This document shows positions 1-9,958 of a stretch of DNA of 64,000 nucleotides, one piece after another; position 1 is the stretch's first letter, and each line of letters begins with the position of its first letter. A program made the translations under genes and the position numbers. Source of the DNA: Halarcobacter mediterraneus (lineage in GTDB: Bacteria; Campylobacterota; Campylobacteria; Campylobacterales; Arcobacteraceae); NCBI RefSeq assembly GCF_004116625.1, contig NZ_NXIE01000001.1:744001-808000 (forward strand), in the 5' to 3' direction. The notes under the pieces are model-generated. The model did no database searches and was not told the DNA's origin. It saw only the letters and a list, made by a program, of their open reading frames with translations.

Positions 1-658
1 TGATAACTTCCATTTCGTATTCTTTCCAACCTAGCATTGATTCCATAATTTCAATTTCATTAATTGGAGATGCTTCAATTCCAGCTACGGCTAAAGCTTT
101 GAATTCTTCCATATTATAAGCAACACCAGAACCTCCACCTGCAAGTGTAAAAGAAGCTCTACTTATTACGGGAAAACCAATTTCTTTTGCAACTTCGATA
201 GCTTCTTCAAGAGTATATGCATTTTTACTTTTAGGTAAATCCATACCAATTTTAATCATTGCTTCATTAAAAAGGTGTCTATCTTCACCTTTTTTAATAG
301 CTTCTGGATTTGCACCTAAGAATTTTACACCTTCTAACATACCTTTATCATACATTGATGTTGCAACATTCAATGCTGTTTGTCCACCCATAGTAGGTAA
401 AATAGCATCGATATTTTCTTTTTCAATTATCTTTGCAACAACTTCTTCTGTGATAGGTTCTATATAAGTTTTATCAGCAAACTCTGGGTCTGTCATAATA
501 GTAGCTGGGTTTGAATTGATAAGAACAACTCTATATCCTAACTCTTTAAGTGTTTTAGTAGCTTGAGTTCCTGAGTAGTCAAATTCACACGCTTGTCCAA
601 TAACAATAGGTCCTGAACCTATAAGTAAAATAGATTTTATATCTTCTCTTTTTGGCAT
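1..658 (-). CDS. carB: Carbamoyl-phosphate synthase large subunit, N-terminal part (runs off window)
   Basis: This is the first 219 or so codons of the large, ammonia-using subunit that makes carbamoyl phosphate from bicarbonate, glutamine-derived ammonia and two ATP for arginine and pyrimidine synthesis. The start [20 protein letters not shown] is the typical CarB N-terminus, followed by [23 protein letters not shown] and [10 protein letters not shown], all conserved in the first carboxyphosphate domain and its ATP-grasp entry; [10 protein letters not shown] is the nucleotide-binding glycine loop. The ATG at 658 begins the conserved N-terminus. The remainder (usually about 1,080 residues in total) lies outside the window to the left. 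carA is not next to it on the upstream side. Confidence 0.96.
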   Translation of the reverse strand, partial: MPKREDIKSILLIGSGPIVIGQACEFDYSGTQATKTLKELGYRVVLINSNPATIMTDPEFADKTYIEPITEEVVAKIIEKENIDAILPTMGGQTALNVATSMYDKGMLEGVKFLGANPEAIKKGEDRHLFNEAMIKIGMDLPKSKNAYTLEEAIEVAKEIGFPVISRASFTLAGGGSGVAYNMEEFKALAVAGIEASPINEIEIMESMLGWKEYEMEVI

Positions 659-730
659 ATTTAAAAGTTCCCTATAATGTAGTTAAAAATTTGGATAGTG
701 TATCGAAGAAGTCCTTAAAAAAACGTTAGT

Positions 731-761
731 TAATCTAGTATCTAAATTGGATACTAGATTA
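731..761. terminator. Perfect hairpin at the 3' end of the ThiF-like gene
   Basis: A 12-bp perfect stem (TAATCTAGTATC with GATACTAGATTA) and a 7-base loop overlap the stop codon of the ThiF-like gene. On the minus strand it is followed within about seven bases by a run of T, so it probably ends that transcript before carB. Confidence 0.7.
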
Positions 762-1439
762 GTTTTTTGGAAGATTAAATTTTTGATTTTGTAAAACACC
801 TTCTTCATCAAAAGAAAGATAATACAAAACATCTTTTTTTACTGGAAGTCCAGTAAGATATCTAAGAGCTAAATTTGCTTGAAAAGAACCAATGTGCATA
901 ACAATAGGACAAGCTATACCATTTGGTTTTCTATCATTTATTTTAAAAATTGCTTCATAAGAGGCTTCTTGGAAAAAACACACTTGCCCATGAAACTCTT
1001 CTACACTACCATAAATCCAAGCTTGTTTTTTTTCAAGGCAGTAGCTATTTATAGCTGCACGAGTAGGTAAATTATCAGTAGCATCAATGATTAAATCAAA
1101 CTCTAAATCTCTTTTTGTAAACTCATCAAAACTTTCTACATATGCTGTTGCTTTTGTATATGGACATCTTGATTCTATAAGTTCTTTTAAAACCTCAGCT
1201 TTGTATTTTCCATCATCACCAACTTTAAAACCTATTTGTCTATGAATATTATGAACTCCAACCTCATCAAAATCTACAAGAGCAAACTCTCCAATACCTG
1301 AAGCACCAAGGGCAATACCTAAAGAGCAACCAAGTCCACCACTACCTATGATAGCTACTTTTTTATTTTGTAAACTATCTTGAGTTTCTTCTCCCCAAAG
1401 TTTTATTTGTCTATTAAAAAATTCATGAATCTCACTCAT
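759..1439 (-). CDS. HesA/MoeB/ThiF family E1-like adenylyltransferase
   Basis: The protein (226 aa) belongs to the E1-like family that adenylates the C-terminal glycine of sulfur-carrier or ubiquitin-like proteins (ThiS, MoaD) in thiamine or molybdopterin synthesis. The Rossmann nucleotide loop GSGGLGCSLGIALGASGIG is at about residues 32-50, followed by DFDEVGVHNIHRQ, which contains the family acidic and N-x-x-R-Q residues, and LIIDATDNLPTRAAIN, the conserved D-x-T-D-N segment. No zinc-binding CxxC pairs of the MoeB type are seen, and it is shorter than MoeB, closer to ThiF. No carrier protein gene is adjacent, so the partner cannot be named. It has its own upstream gap (1440-1559). Confidence 0.85.
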   Translation of the reverse strand: MSEIHEFFNRQIKLWGEETQDSLQNKKVAIIGSGGLGCSLGIALGASGIGEFALVDFDEVGVHNIHRQIGFKVGDDGKYKAEVLKELIESRCPYTKATAYVESFDEFTKRDLEFDLIIDATDNLPTRAAINSYCLEKKQAWIYGSVEEFHGQVCFFQEASYEAIFKINDRKPNGIACPIVMHIGSFQANLALRYLTGLPVKKDVLYYLSFDEEGVLQNQKFNLPKN

Positions 1440-1559
1440 ATCTAATCCTTACTATATAAGTATAGTTTATTTTTATTGTTTGATATAATCATAGCAGATT
1501 TTTATTAAAGTTCAATGACTTTAGTTAAGATATAATCTTGAGTAGATTAATATACATAA

Positions 1560-4484
1560 TTAGTTATACTCTGGTTTTGGTTGGGCGACTTTTAGCTCTT
1601 CAACACTATTTGAATAGTCACTATTGTTTGTCGTAGTTTGTGTTCCTATATCATCATAGAATTTCTCTACAAAGTTTACAATCTTATCTAAAACTCTTGG
1701 TATGACTTTTTTTCGCTCTAGAAGTTTGGGTTTTACTTTTAGTGTACTTGCTATTTCATCTTTTAAAGGTAGCCTTTGTTCATAGATATACTTATCCACA
1801 ACTCTTCTCACTTTTTTACAATCAAGGTTTTCATCACTACATAATTCTTTGTAGGCTTTATCTTTTTCCTCTTCCCAAAACTTATCAAACTCTTCTTCTA
1901 TGTCATCTTCATTTATGGCATATAGGTTTTCATTGATAAACTTCTCTATAAGTTCTTTTTTACTTCTTAGTTGTGGATTGTTTGTTAATATATTTGAGAT
2001 ATTTTCTTTTTGTTTTTTCTGCTCTTCTTCATCTGAGTCTTTGTATTTAGCTAAGAGTTTTAAAATATATGCTACATTTATCTCATCTCTATGGATTAAT
2101 TCTAATTCAAAATCTACATCTTCTAAGATAGATACCTTTTCACTTTGTTCACCTCTTTTTGGTTTCATATCTAAATATTTCGATAAATAGTCATTAAACA
2201 TCTGCTCACTCATAGATAAATCAGACCATTTAAAATCACTAAAGCCTTCTAAGATATTTTTTATTCTCATTATCTCTCTAAAAGCTTTGATAAATTCTAG
2301 TTTATCATCTTCACTTATCAAAGTATCTACACTAGCTACTGTAGGAGTTATTTTTATTAGTCTTTCATACGCTTCATTAAATTTTTTAACATACTCTTCG
2401 TAAGGTTCCATAAGAATAATATCTTTTGCATCACTTCTTGAAAAAAGTGCTATCGCATCATCGCAAGCTTTTTTAATGTTTCTAAAGCAGACAATATTTC
2501 CTTGGGATTTTACCTCATCAAGTATTCTGTTTGTTCTACTAAAAGCTTGTATAAGTCCGTGGTATTTTAGATTTTTATCCACATATAAGGTGTTTAATCT
2601 TTTGCTATCAAATCCAGTCAAAAACATATTTACTACAAGAAGAATATCAACTTCACCTTTTTTTACTCTTTTTGAGAGTTCATTATAGTAGTTATAAAAA
2701 GTTTTACTATCTTTGGTGCTGTATTTTGTACCAAACATTTTATTATAATCTTTGATATACTCATCTAACTTTTCACGGCTGTGTTTGTTTATATGATTTT
2801 CATCTATATGCGCCCCATCTGATTCATATAAACCATCTGCACTTTTATCCTCTTCATTATCTGCATAAGAGAATATTGTAGCTATTTTTAGATTGTGTTG
2901 TTTTCTTTTAAAGGTTTCATAATATTTTGAAAGCATATCTACAGAACTAACTGTCATCATAGCAGTAAAATCTTTGTTGTGGGTTTTTCTACCATGATTT
3001 GCAATAATATAGTCAACTATCTTTTCAACTCTATCATCACTTTCAAGAAGCTCTTGTCTATCTATATCTTCAACTTCTATATCTATATTTGTGGCACTGT
3101 TTTCTTTCTCTTTATATCTTCCTATATATTCAACAGAAAATTTTAAAACATTGTCATCATTGATAGCATCTGTTATTACATATCTATGAAGTCTATCATC
3201 AAATAAATCTGCTGTTGTTCTTTTACCTAACTTATTTCCCATAGCATTTTCAGGGAATATTGGTGTTCCTGTGAAACCTATCATTTGATTGTTTGTAAAA
3301 AACTTGTTTATATTTAGGTGTGTTTCTCCAAACTGGCTTCTATGGCACTCATCAAAGATAAAGACTATATGTTTATCTTTTTGTTTTGACATCTTTTCTA
3401 TATATTTTCTTTTTTTGATTGCTGTGTTTAGTTTCTGAATTGTTGTAACTATTAACTTTGTATCATCACTAAATTGTCTAACTAAAGTAGCTGTATTATC
3501 CGTACCATCTACACTTCCATCACTAAAAGAGTTAAACTCTTTTGTAGTTTGAAAGTCTAAGTCTTTTCTATCTACTACAAATACTGTCTTTTGTACTTTT
3601 GGAAGTTTCATAAGAATTTGTGCTGTTTTAAAAGAGGTCAAAGTTTTACCACTTCCAGTTGTATGCCAAATATATCCATTTCTTGTAGAGGTAGTAACTT
3701 GTTCAATAATAGCTTCAACCGCATAAAACTGATAAGGTCGCAGAACCATAAGTATCTTATCAACTTCAGCTAAAACTATATACTTACATATCATCTTAGA
3801 GATGTGGCATCGCTCTAAAAAAGAACTTGTAAACTCTTCAATATTTGTGATATTTTTATTATCTTTATCTGCCCAAAAGAAGGTTTGCTTGAAGGTTTGT
3901 TTTTTGTTGTTTGCGTAGTACTTTGTATTTACTCCATTACTTATAACAAATATTTGAATATACTGAAACAAAGCACTGTTTGCACCATAAGAGTGTTTTT
4001 GATAACGATTGATTTGATTAAAGGCTTCTTTTAACTCTAAACCTCTTCTTTTTAGTTCAATTTGTACAAGAGGAAAACCATTTATCAAAATAGTTACATC
4101 GTATCTGTTTTTATATGTACCATTTATACTGATTTGATTTGTTACTTGAAATAGATTTTGGCACCAATGTTCAGAGTCTAGAAACTCCATATAAAAGTTT
4201 GTACCATCATCTTTGTTTAAAACATACTTATCTCTTAATTTTTTTGCTTTTTCAAAGACACTTCCACTTTGTAGGTGGCTTAGTATCTTTTTAAATTCAT
4301 TGTTGGAAAAAGTTGTTTTATTGTGTTTTTCTAACTGTCTTTTTAGATTTTGTTCTAGCTGTTCATCATCATTTATAAATACTCTTTCGTATTTTAAAGA
4401 TTCAAGTTGTTTGATAAGGTTTTCTTCTAGTATTGCTTCACTTTGGGTACTCAATTTTCTATTCCTATTTTTATTTATAATCAA
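1560..4484 (-). CDS. hsdR: Type I restriction enzyme R subunit (translocase/endonuclease)
   Basis: HsdR is the motor and nuclease subunit of a Type I restriction-modification complex; it translocates DNA with ATP and cleaves unmodified DNA away from the recognition site. The 974-aa protein has the HSDR_N nuclease domain at the front (YDVTILINGFPLVQIELKRR, the D...ExK signature near residues 129-143), then an SF2 motor: Walker A WHTTGSGKT near 275, motif II FIFDECHRSQFGE near 375, FTGTPI, and the later motif VI segment LIQAFSRTNRIL. Length is normal for the family. It is the last gene of the hsdM-to-hsdR series and is separated from fic by a short stretch that carries an opposite-strand small ORF. 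Confidence 0.96.
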   Translation of the reverse strand: MIINKNRNRKLSTQSEAILEENLIKQLESLKYERVFINDDEQLEQNLKRQLEKHNKTTFSNNEFKKILSHLQSGSVFEKAKKLRDKYVLNKDDGTNFYMEFLDSEHWCQNLFQVTNQISINGTYKNRYDVTILINGFPLVQIELKRRGLELKEAFNQINRYQKHSYGANSALFQYIQIFVISNGVNTKYYANNKKQTFKQTFFWADKDNKNITNIEEFTSSFLERCHISKMICKYIVLAEVDKILMVLRPYQFYAVEAIIEQVTTSTRNGYIWHTTGSGKTLTSFKTAQILMKLPKVQKTVFVVDRKDLDFQTTKEFNSFSDGSVDGTDNTATLVRQFSDDTKLIVTTIQKLNTAIKKRKYIEKMSKQKDKHIVFIFDECHRSQFGETHLNINKFFTNNQMIGFTGTPIFPENAMGNKLGKRTTADLFDDRLHRYVITDAINDDNVLKFSVEYIGRYKEKENSATNIDIEVEDIDRQELLESDDRVEKIVDYIIANHGRKTHNKDFTAMMTVSSVDMLSKYYETFKRKQHNLKIATIFSYADNEEDKSADGLYESDGAHIDENHINKHSREKLDEYIKDYNKMFGTKYSTKDSKTFYNYYNELSKRVKKGEVDILLVVNMFLTGFDSKRLNTLYVDKNLKYHGLIQAFSRTNRILDEVKSQGNIVCFRNIKKACDDAIALFSRSDAKDIILMEPYEEYVKKFNEAYERLIKITPTVASVDTLISEDDKLEFIKAFREIMRIKNILEGFSDFKWSDLSMSEQMFNDYLSKYLDMKPKRGEQSEKVSILEDVDFELELIHRDEINVAYILKLLAKYKDSDEEEQKKQKENISNILTNNPQLRSKKELIEKFINENLYAINEDDIEEEFDKFWEEEKDKAYKELCSDENLDCKKVRRVVDKYIYEQRLPLKDEIASTLKVKPKLLERKKVIPRVLDKIVNFVEKFYDDIGTQTTTNNSDYSNSVEELKVAQPKPEYN

Positions 4485-4513
4485 GGGAAGACCCTTGATT
4501 ATTTATCATCTTT

Positions 4514-4524
4514 TTAGTATAATA
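4514..4524 (+). promoter_or_regulatory. Likely promoter of the small antisense ORF
   Basis: A TATAAT-like element (TAGTATAATAC) lies about 30 bases before the ATG of the 51-codon ORF, followed by an AAAAGGA ribosome-binding stretch. No good -35 is visible, as is common in AT-rich Campylobacterota. Confidence 0.5.
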
Positions 4525-4551
4525 CAAGATACTTAAAAGGATTATATTTTA

Positions 4552-4707
4552 ATGAAAAAAACTATTGCAAATAGCAACAAACACTTCTCTTCTGTTACTA
4601 AAAAAAGAAAAATGATTGTAAACTCTGTTCATAGTTCTGCTAAAGTTGAAGGTTCTAAAATCACAAAAAAAGAGCTTAACGAACACTATAAACTTATTCA
4701 TTCATAA
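4552..4707 (+). CDS. Candidate Fic antitoxin with S-x-x-x-E-G inhibitory motif
   Basis: This is a 51-aa ORF not explained by neighbouring frames. It starts ATG AAA AAA ACT, has an AAAAGGA ribosome-binding stretch and a TATAAT-like box upstream, and ends 14 bp inside the 3' end of the convergent fic gene. Residues 22-41, IVNSVHSSAKVEGSKITKKE, contain S-A-K-V-E-G, which fits the [S/T]xxxE[G/N] inhibitory helix known from Fic antitoxins (VbhA type) and from the N-terminus of self-inhibited Fic proteins, where an SSxIEGNxLT pattern is common. The adjacent Fic protein has no such motif itself. The function is inferred from motif and position. Unlike VbhA/VbhT, it is transcribed toward fic, not with it. 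Confidence 0.6.
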   Translation: MKKTIANSNKHFSSVTKKRKMIVNSVHSSAKVEGSKITKKELNEHYKLIHS

Positions 4708-5488
4708 GTTCCTCTTCAATCTTTTGTTTCAGTAACTCTTTCATAGGTTCATAGTCACATTCATATCCACTATGCACTCTTTGTATATAATTATCACTTT
4801 TTTTCAAGTTTAATCCAATCATTGGAAAACCATTTTTTGCCAAAATAATATCACATATAAGTCTGCTTAATCTTCCATTTCCTTCTCTAAATGGATGTAT
4901 AAATAAAAACTCACATATTAATTTTGATAAATCTTGGGAAATAGTCTCAATATCTTCATACTCTTTTTTTGTAACTTCTTTTAAAAACTTATCAAAATTA
5001 GGCAAAGCATTTAAAAACTCTAAACGCCATTCCCAAGCATCAACACCACTTCCTTTACTCATATTTACTGTACGAAGTTTACTAGCAAAAGGGTAGATAG
5101 ATTCAAATATCATCTTATGCCATTTTTTAATCACTTCAAACCCAAAAGACTTAGAAATATCAAAATTCTCAACTAAGAAACTATAAACTTCTAATAGTTT
5201 CAAATCTTCTTGTTTTGTAATGTACTCATCATCTGTAGATTTTAAATAATTTATACAAACACCATCTTTTGTGATAATTTTTTGTATATCGTTTGTATTC
5301 CACTCTTGCCAAGGATTTAAGATAATATCTTCTTTATTTACCTCTTTTTTTGAAGCTGTTATTTTATCAAGTATATTTTTAGGTGGTTTTGTTTGAGTAA
5401 AGTATTTATTATCAGTTTTGTACCAATAAAAGTATTTACTATTTTTATACTGTTTAAATTCATATAATAAATACTTTGTTTTTGTCAT
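4694..5488 (-). CDS. Fic domain protein (probable AMP-transferase)
   Basis: Fic-fold enzymes usually transfer AMP from ATP to a hydroxyl group on a target protein. The 264-aa protein carries an intact active-site loop HPFREGNGRLSR near residues 198-209 (consensus HPFx[D/E]GNGR), so catalysis is plausible. The N-terminal 80 residues are Lys/Asn-rich and match nothing I recognise. There is no S-x-x-x-E-G inhibitory helix upstream of the Fic core nor at the C-terminus, so it appears to be a class that needs a separate inhibitor; the antisense ORF at 4552-4707 has that motif. It sits in the hsd gene series between the helicase and hsdR. The target is unknown. Confidence 0.88.
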   Translation of the reverse strand: MTKTKYLLYEFKQYKNSKYFYWYKTDNKYFTQTKPPKNILDKITASKKEVNKEDIILNPWQEWNTNDIQKIITKDGVCINYLKSTDDEYITKQEDLKLLEVYSFLVENFDISKSFGFEVIKKWHKMIFESIYPFASKLRTVNMSKGSGVDAWEWRLEFLNALPNFDKFLKEVTKKEYEDIETISQDLSKLICEFLFIHPFREGNGRLSRLICDIILAKNGFPMIGLNLKKSDNYIQRVHSGYECDYEPMKELLKQKIEEELMNE

Positions 5489-5499
5489 ATTATTATCCT

Positions 5500-8400
5500 T
5501 TAGTCAAAACTTGAATTTAACTTTCCGTTACCATCAGAATAAACATTGATTTCATATAAGTTACCTGTTTTAGATACTCTTTGTACTTTTACAGTCTCTC
5601 CATTTAATATTTTTTCGGCTTCTTCTAAAGTTAAATCTTTATTTCTAAAATTCTTAAAAATATATTTATTACTTGTCCTAAATGTCTTTGCTGTTTCTCT
5701 AATATTACTTACTATCTGATTACTTTTATTATAAAACTCATAATCCTGTTTTAATTCAATATATTTTTCCAAAACTTCAGTATACCGACCTGCTTTTTTC
5801 ATTCCCTCTACACTACCAAAAACCCAAAATGCACTTTTAGCTCTTGATACAGCAACATTCATCATATTCCCATCATCTTTATTTGTAAAATGTTCAAAAC
5901 TACAATCTTTTCCTATAGTAGGAGAAAATATAATAATTTCTTTTTCACTCCCTTGAAAAGCATGAACTGTACCAATTAGTATTTTATTTAAATTAAACTC
6001 TTTTGATAATGATTTTTTAATTAAATATTTTTGATTATTAAAAGGAGTAACTATTCCTATTTTTCTATAAAAGTCTTTTGATTCTATTGAATCATATGTT
6101 TCATTATCTTTTTTTGTATAATGTTTCCAAGCATTATACAACTGTGTCAATTTTTCTATATTATGAAATAAAAAATCTGCAATTGCAGAAGCTTCAAGTT
6201 CTGAACGATTTTTATAAACTTCAGATTCAAGATTAAATATTTTAATTGAAGGATACTCATCTTTAGCATCATCTAAAAACAATTGGCTATTTACTTCTCT
6301 AACTTTAGGAACAAGAATTCCATTATAAACAATATCATTACAATACTCAATAATTTCATCTTTACATCTAAAATGTTCTTTTAACCATAAAGAGTTTTTT
6401 TCATACTCTTTCATTTCAAAGGTTTTAATATAAGTGGATTTATTTATAAGCTTAATTAAATTCTGATTTAAAACTGAATAGCTATCAATAAACTGGCTAT
6501 AACCTATCTTTAGTTTTTGTTTTTCATAGATTATATTATCTATAGATTTATCAAAAGGGGCAATAGGTTCTATTTGTTTTTCATCCCCGACTACAATCAT
6601 TTTTTTACTACTATAAATTATTGGCATTGCAATATGAGGTAAAATCATACCTGATTCGTCAGTCAATGTTAAATCAAAAAAATCTTTTCTTAATTCATCA
6701 TTTTTTTTATCTTTAAATGCACCATAAAAAGAGTGCATTGTAACACATAACATAGGGAATAAAGGAGTGATTATAAATATATTATCTAAACTATTAAACT
6801 CATTTTCTAAGATACTTATCTGATATTTTTTATTATTTTCATTATATCTTAGCCCATACCTTATATCTTCAATAACCAAAGAATCTTTTAATAATAAATT
6901 TAAATCATCAATTGTGAATTCATTTTTAAGTTTATTAAACTCTCTATTCTTCTCTACCTCAAAACTACAGTTTTTACACTCAATTTTATTTTCAATAATT
7001 AAAGAACTATTACAAATAGGGCAAGAAGATTCATTTGTAATATTCATTTTATTTATTTTTTTAATATTCAGAATAAAAAATGCTTCAAGTAGATGCAAAG
7101 ATGCAAAAAAGAATTCAAATCGTTCAAATTTATCAAGTTTTTCATAAGTTTCAAAATCCATATTTTTATTTTCTGAAATACTCTTTTGAATTCTTTTTTT
7201 TGCAGTTTCCATAAAGTTTATTAAAAATGAGATACAATACTCAATTGTTATTTTTTCTTCTTTGAAATCTTTTGGTAATATTTTCTTGTATGATTCAATA
7301 AAACTATTAATGTATTTTTTTTCAAAATCTACATAATCAAGACTATGAATATATTGAAATATACTTTCTAAACTTGTAAATAAAATATCATCTTTATATT
7401 TTTCTTCACTATTTCTTATTTGAGGTACAACAACAAACTTATCAATTAAATCAACTTTATTATATTTTTTATTTGATAATTCTAGCCATCTTGTAAATCT
7501 TATATCTATTTTTGACGAATCTTGAAATCCTTCTGATATTCCAGAAATTAGATTGTTTATTGCTTGTCTAACACTAGAAGTACCAAGAATTGGTTTTCCA
7601 GTATCAATTAACTTAAAAGGATTTTTCTTATTTTTTAAATAGCTATTTGCTGCTTTATAAGCATTTTTTACAATATAATTTGAAAATATACTACGAAGAA
7701 GTGCTGTTTTTCCTGTACCTGGAGGTCCATTTACAGGAACAATATCCATATTAGAAACAACTGCACACATGGCAAGTCTTTGAGACTTTGTTAAAGGAAA
7801 ATTCTTACTAAAAGAGCCATAATGACGTTGTTGTAACTTATTTACATTATCAACACTTAGATTAAGTGAATTAAAGTTATTACTTTTATTGAAAGATTTA
7901 CTTTTATCTAATAATCTATTTTCATGATTAAAGAAAATTCTATTAAACTTATGCTCTTTTTTTGAATTTTCTTCAATAAAGGGAATTATGCTTTTTTTAT
8001 ATGAATACCTTATTCCTCTTAACATAATATCAGCGTCTAATATCGCTTCACTATCTGCTAAAAGTATTCCACTTTTAAATTCAAAGTTTTCTAAAGTATC
8101 GTTTTTACGATTAAAACTCATCAAACCTTTATGAAATTTTTTTAATAATTCAGAATATTCTTCATTAGGATTTATTTCTAATTTTAATTCACTTTTACAA
8201 TTTTTTAAATACTCTATTAATAGACTTTTAAAAAACTCAAAATCTTTAATAGGATATTTTACATTAAACTCTTCATCATCAAGTAACTCTCGTAATGTAT
8301 CTATTTCTTCAAAGTCCATTGAATAAATATCTCTAGAAGCATACAGAGTATTAAAAACAATTTGTCCATTTTTAAAAACTGCTTCATTTGATGAATTATC

Positions 8401-8823
8401 TATTGTAATTGAAACTAACTCATCTAATTTATCTTGTGTTTTATCATCAATATCAAATATAAAATATATAGGAGAAGTAATATATTTATCATTTCTATTT
8501 AAAGAGGAGTATTGAGTAAATTTATGAAGAAAAGGGAAATATATAAGTCTATAATCTTTTCTTTTCTCAGGTTTAATATTTTGAATATGTTTTCTTATCA
8601 TGTTAAGATTATCTATATATTGCTTTTTATCTTCTTCTTGATGATTTATATAAAACAAATTTATTTTAGATAATACTTTCTCAACTTTTACATCACTTAT
8701 AGGAAATTTTAATCCTTGAAGAGAACTCTCTACAATACACTGGTAGTAGTAGTTTAAAATCTCTTCTGAACTTATAGAACTTAAACTCATTTGACTAAAC
8801 AACTCCTTTATAAATGATTTCAT
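5500..8823 (-). CDS. SF1 (Upf1/Dna2-like) helicase with zinc motif, inside the hsd locus
   Basis: This is a protein of about 1,107 aa with superfamily 1 helicase motifs: Walker A NGPPGTGKTALLRS near residue 367, motif II LTDESGMILP near 725, motif III MIVVGDEKQIEP near 747, motif V GTVHAFQGSEKE near 960 and motif VI NVAVSRAKSAFWVFG near 990. Between motifs I and II is a zinc-ribbon-like cysteine set (CPIC...CKNC, near 602-623). The first 350 residues are not recognised. I prefer the ATG at 8823 over a TTG at 8832, which would overlap hsdS. It is not a standard Type I subunit. Its position suggests an accessory defence role, but that is inference. Confidence 0.85.
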   Translation of the reverse strand: MKSFIKELFSQMSLSSISSEEILNYYYQCIVESSLQGLKFPISDVKVEKVLSKINLFYINHQEEDKKQYIDNLNMIRKHIQNIKPEKRKDYRLIYFPFLHKFTQYSSLNRNDKYITSPIYFIFDIDDKTQDKLDELVSITIDNSSNEAVFKNGQIVFNTLYASRDIYSMDFEEIDTLRELLDDEEFNVKYPIKDFEFFKSLLIEYLKNCKSELKLEINPNEEYSELLKKFHKGLMSFNRKNDTLENFEFKSGILLADSEAILDADIMLRGIRYSYKKSIIPFIEENSKKEHKFNRIFFNHENRLLDKSKSFNKSNNFNSLNLSVDNVNKLQQRHYGSFSKNFPLTKSQRLAMCAVVSNMDIVPVNGPPGTGKTALLRSIFSNYIVKNAYKAANSYLKNKKNPFKLIDTGKPILGTSSVRQAINNLISGISEGFQDSSKIDIRFTRWLELSNKKYNKVDLIDKFVVVPQIRNSEEKYKDDILFTSLESIFQYIHSLDYVDFEKKYINSFIESYKKILPKDFKEEKITIEYCISFLINFMETAKKRIQKSISENKNMDFETYEKLDKFERFEFFFASLHLLEAFFILNIKKINKMNITNESSCPICNSSLIIENKIECKNCSFEVEKNREFNKLKNEFTIDDLNLLLKDSLVIEDIRYGLRYNENNKKYQISILENEFNSLDNIFIITPLFPMLCVTMHSFYGAFKDKKNDELRKDFFDLTLTDESGMILPHIAMPIIYSSKKMIVVGDEKQIEPIAPFDKSIDNIIYEKQKLKIGYSQFIDSYSVLNQNLIKLINKSTYIKTFEMKEYEKNSLWLKEHFRCKDEIIEYCNDIVYNGILVPKVREVNSQLFLDDAKDEYPSIKIFNLESEVYKNRSELEASAIADFLFHNIEKLTQLYNAWKHYTKKDNETYDSIESKDFYRKIGIVTPFNNQKYLIKKSLSKEFNLNKILIGTVHAFQGSEKEIIIFSPTIGKDCSFEHFTNKDDGNMMNVAVSRAKSAFWVFGSVEGMKKAGRYTEVLEKYIELKQDYEFYNKSNQIVSNIRETAKTFRTSNKYIFKNFRNKDLTLEEAEKILNGETVKVQRVSKTGNLYEINVYSDGNGKLNSSFD

Positions 8824-8824
8824 A

Positions 8825-9958
8825 TTACACAAACATCTTTTGTAAAAGTGCTTTTTTAAACCTTTGAGTCTCTTCTAGGGCTTTTTTATTTTGTGATATT
8901 TTTGTATCAAGAGAAGATAAAAAGTTTGCTATTTTTGTTTGTTCTTCTATAGTAGGAAAAGAAAATTTAAATTTTAAAAACTCTCTAAAATGTACTCTTT
9001 TTTTCTCCTCTAAACTTCCTGTTGCCATTTTGTTATAAAATTGAATGCTATTGTAATTTGTAAAATATAATACTGCAAAATATGAATTTAATTTTTCATT
9101 ACAATAAAATATATTATAATACTTTGAAACCATAACATCTAATTTTTCTTTATGTCGAGCTAATGCACCAAATCTTAAATTCATGGGATTATAAGCAAAA
9201 TCATTTTCTTTCATTGTTTTATATTCATAATCACTTTTTACTAAAAAGGCTCTTTCATATCTCTCACTCTTTGGGATAATACCTTTTTCTATTGTTAAAC
9301 TATAAATAGGTAATAATTCCTCTGGATATTCAACTCTTTCAATTAGAAACTCTTTTAATTCATATTTTTCCCACTTAGGATAATCACTTCCATCTTCTTT
9401 TTTAAATCTAAGCTTTTGTGAAAATATCTTTTGCATCATAGCTTTTTTATAGTTTTGTAACAACTCATCTTTTTTTGATAGTTGATTTATCTTTTTATCA
9501 ATAGAGGATAAAAAAGAGGCAATTTTTTCTTGCTCTTGTTTTTTGGGAACGTTTACTTTTACTTTTTCAATTGTAGCTTTAGAAAGACTTGGTACTCCTG
9601 ATGCTTCATTATATAATTTCCAATTTATTTTTTGAAAAATTGAAAATATAAATTCTGGGATAGATTCCTTAAATGAATGTGTATAAAAAAGCGTATCAAC
9701 AGTCCAAAATTTACCACTTAATAGCATTGGTTTATCAATTGTTCCTTTTCGTCCAATGCATACACTTACACCATCATATAAATAATCATTTACATAAGTC
9801 ATTAATCCGCCTGTGCCATAGACAGGAATATTGCCATTTTCCAAATGCTTATAATCTTTTCCACTCCCAATTTTTAGGACTTGTCCTGTAGCTTTCTCTT
9901 CCCACTCCCCAGAAAACTCTTTAAACCTAAGCTTTGGTATGTTTTCTTTATTACTCAT
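8825..9958 (-). CDS. hsdS: Type I restriction-modification specificity subunit
   Basis: HsdS reads the bipartite DNA target for the Type I enzyme. The protein (about 377 aa) has the usual two target-recognition domains, each followed by a coiled-coil conserved region: the first ends in LSSIDKKINQLSKKDELLQN and YKKAMMQKIFSQ, the second in LSSLDTKISQNKKALEETQR and FKKALLQKMF. The similarity of the two halves is visible directly. The recognition sequence cannot be predicted. The ATG at 9958 has AAGG eight bases upstream and is preferred over a GTG at 9964; either way the start overlaps the stop of the DUF1016 gene, so the two are translationally linked. Confidence 0.94.
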   Translation of the reverse strand: MSNKENIPKLRFKEFSGEWEEKATGQVLKIGSGKDYKHLENGNIPVYGTGGLMTYVNDYLYDGVSVCIGRKGTIDKPMLLSGKFWTVDTLFYTHSFKESIPEFIFSIFQKINWKLYNEASGVPSLSKATIEKVKVNVPKKQEQEKIASFLSSIDKKINQLSKKDELLQNYKKAMMQKIFSQKLRFKKEDGSDYPKWEKYELKEFLIERVEYPEELLPIYSLTIEKGIIPKSERYERAFLVKSDYEYKTMKENDFAYNPMNLRFGALARHKEKLDVMVSKYYNIFYCNEKLNSYFAVLYFTNYNSIQFYNKMATGSLEEKKRVHFREFLKFKFSFPTIEEQTKIANFLSSLDTKISQNKKALEETQRFKKALLQKMFV

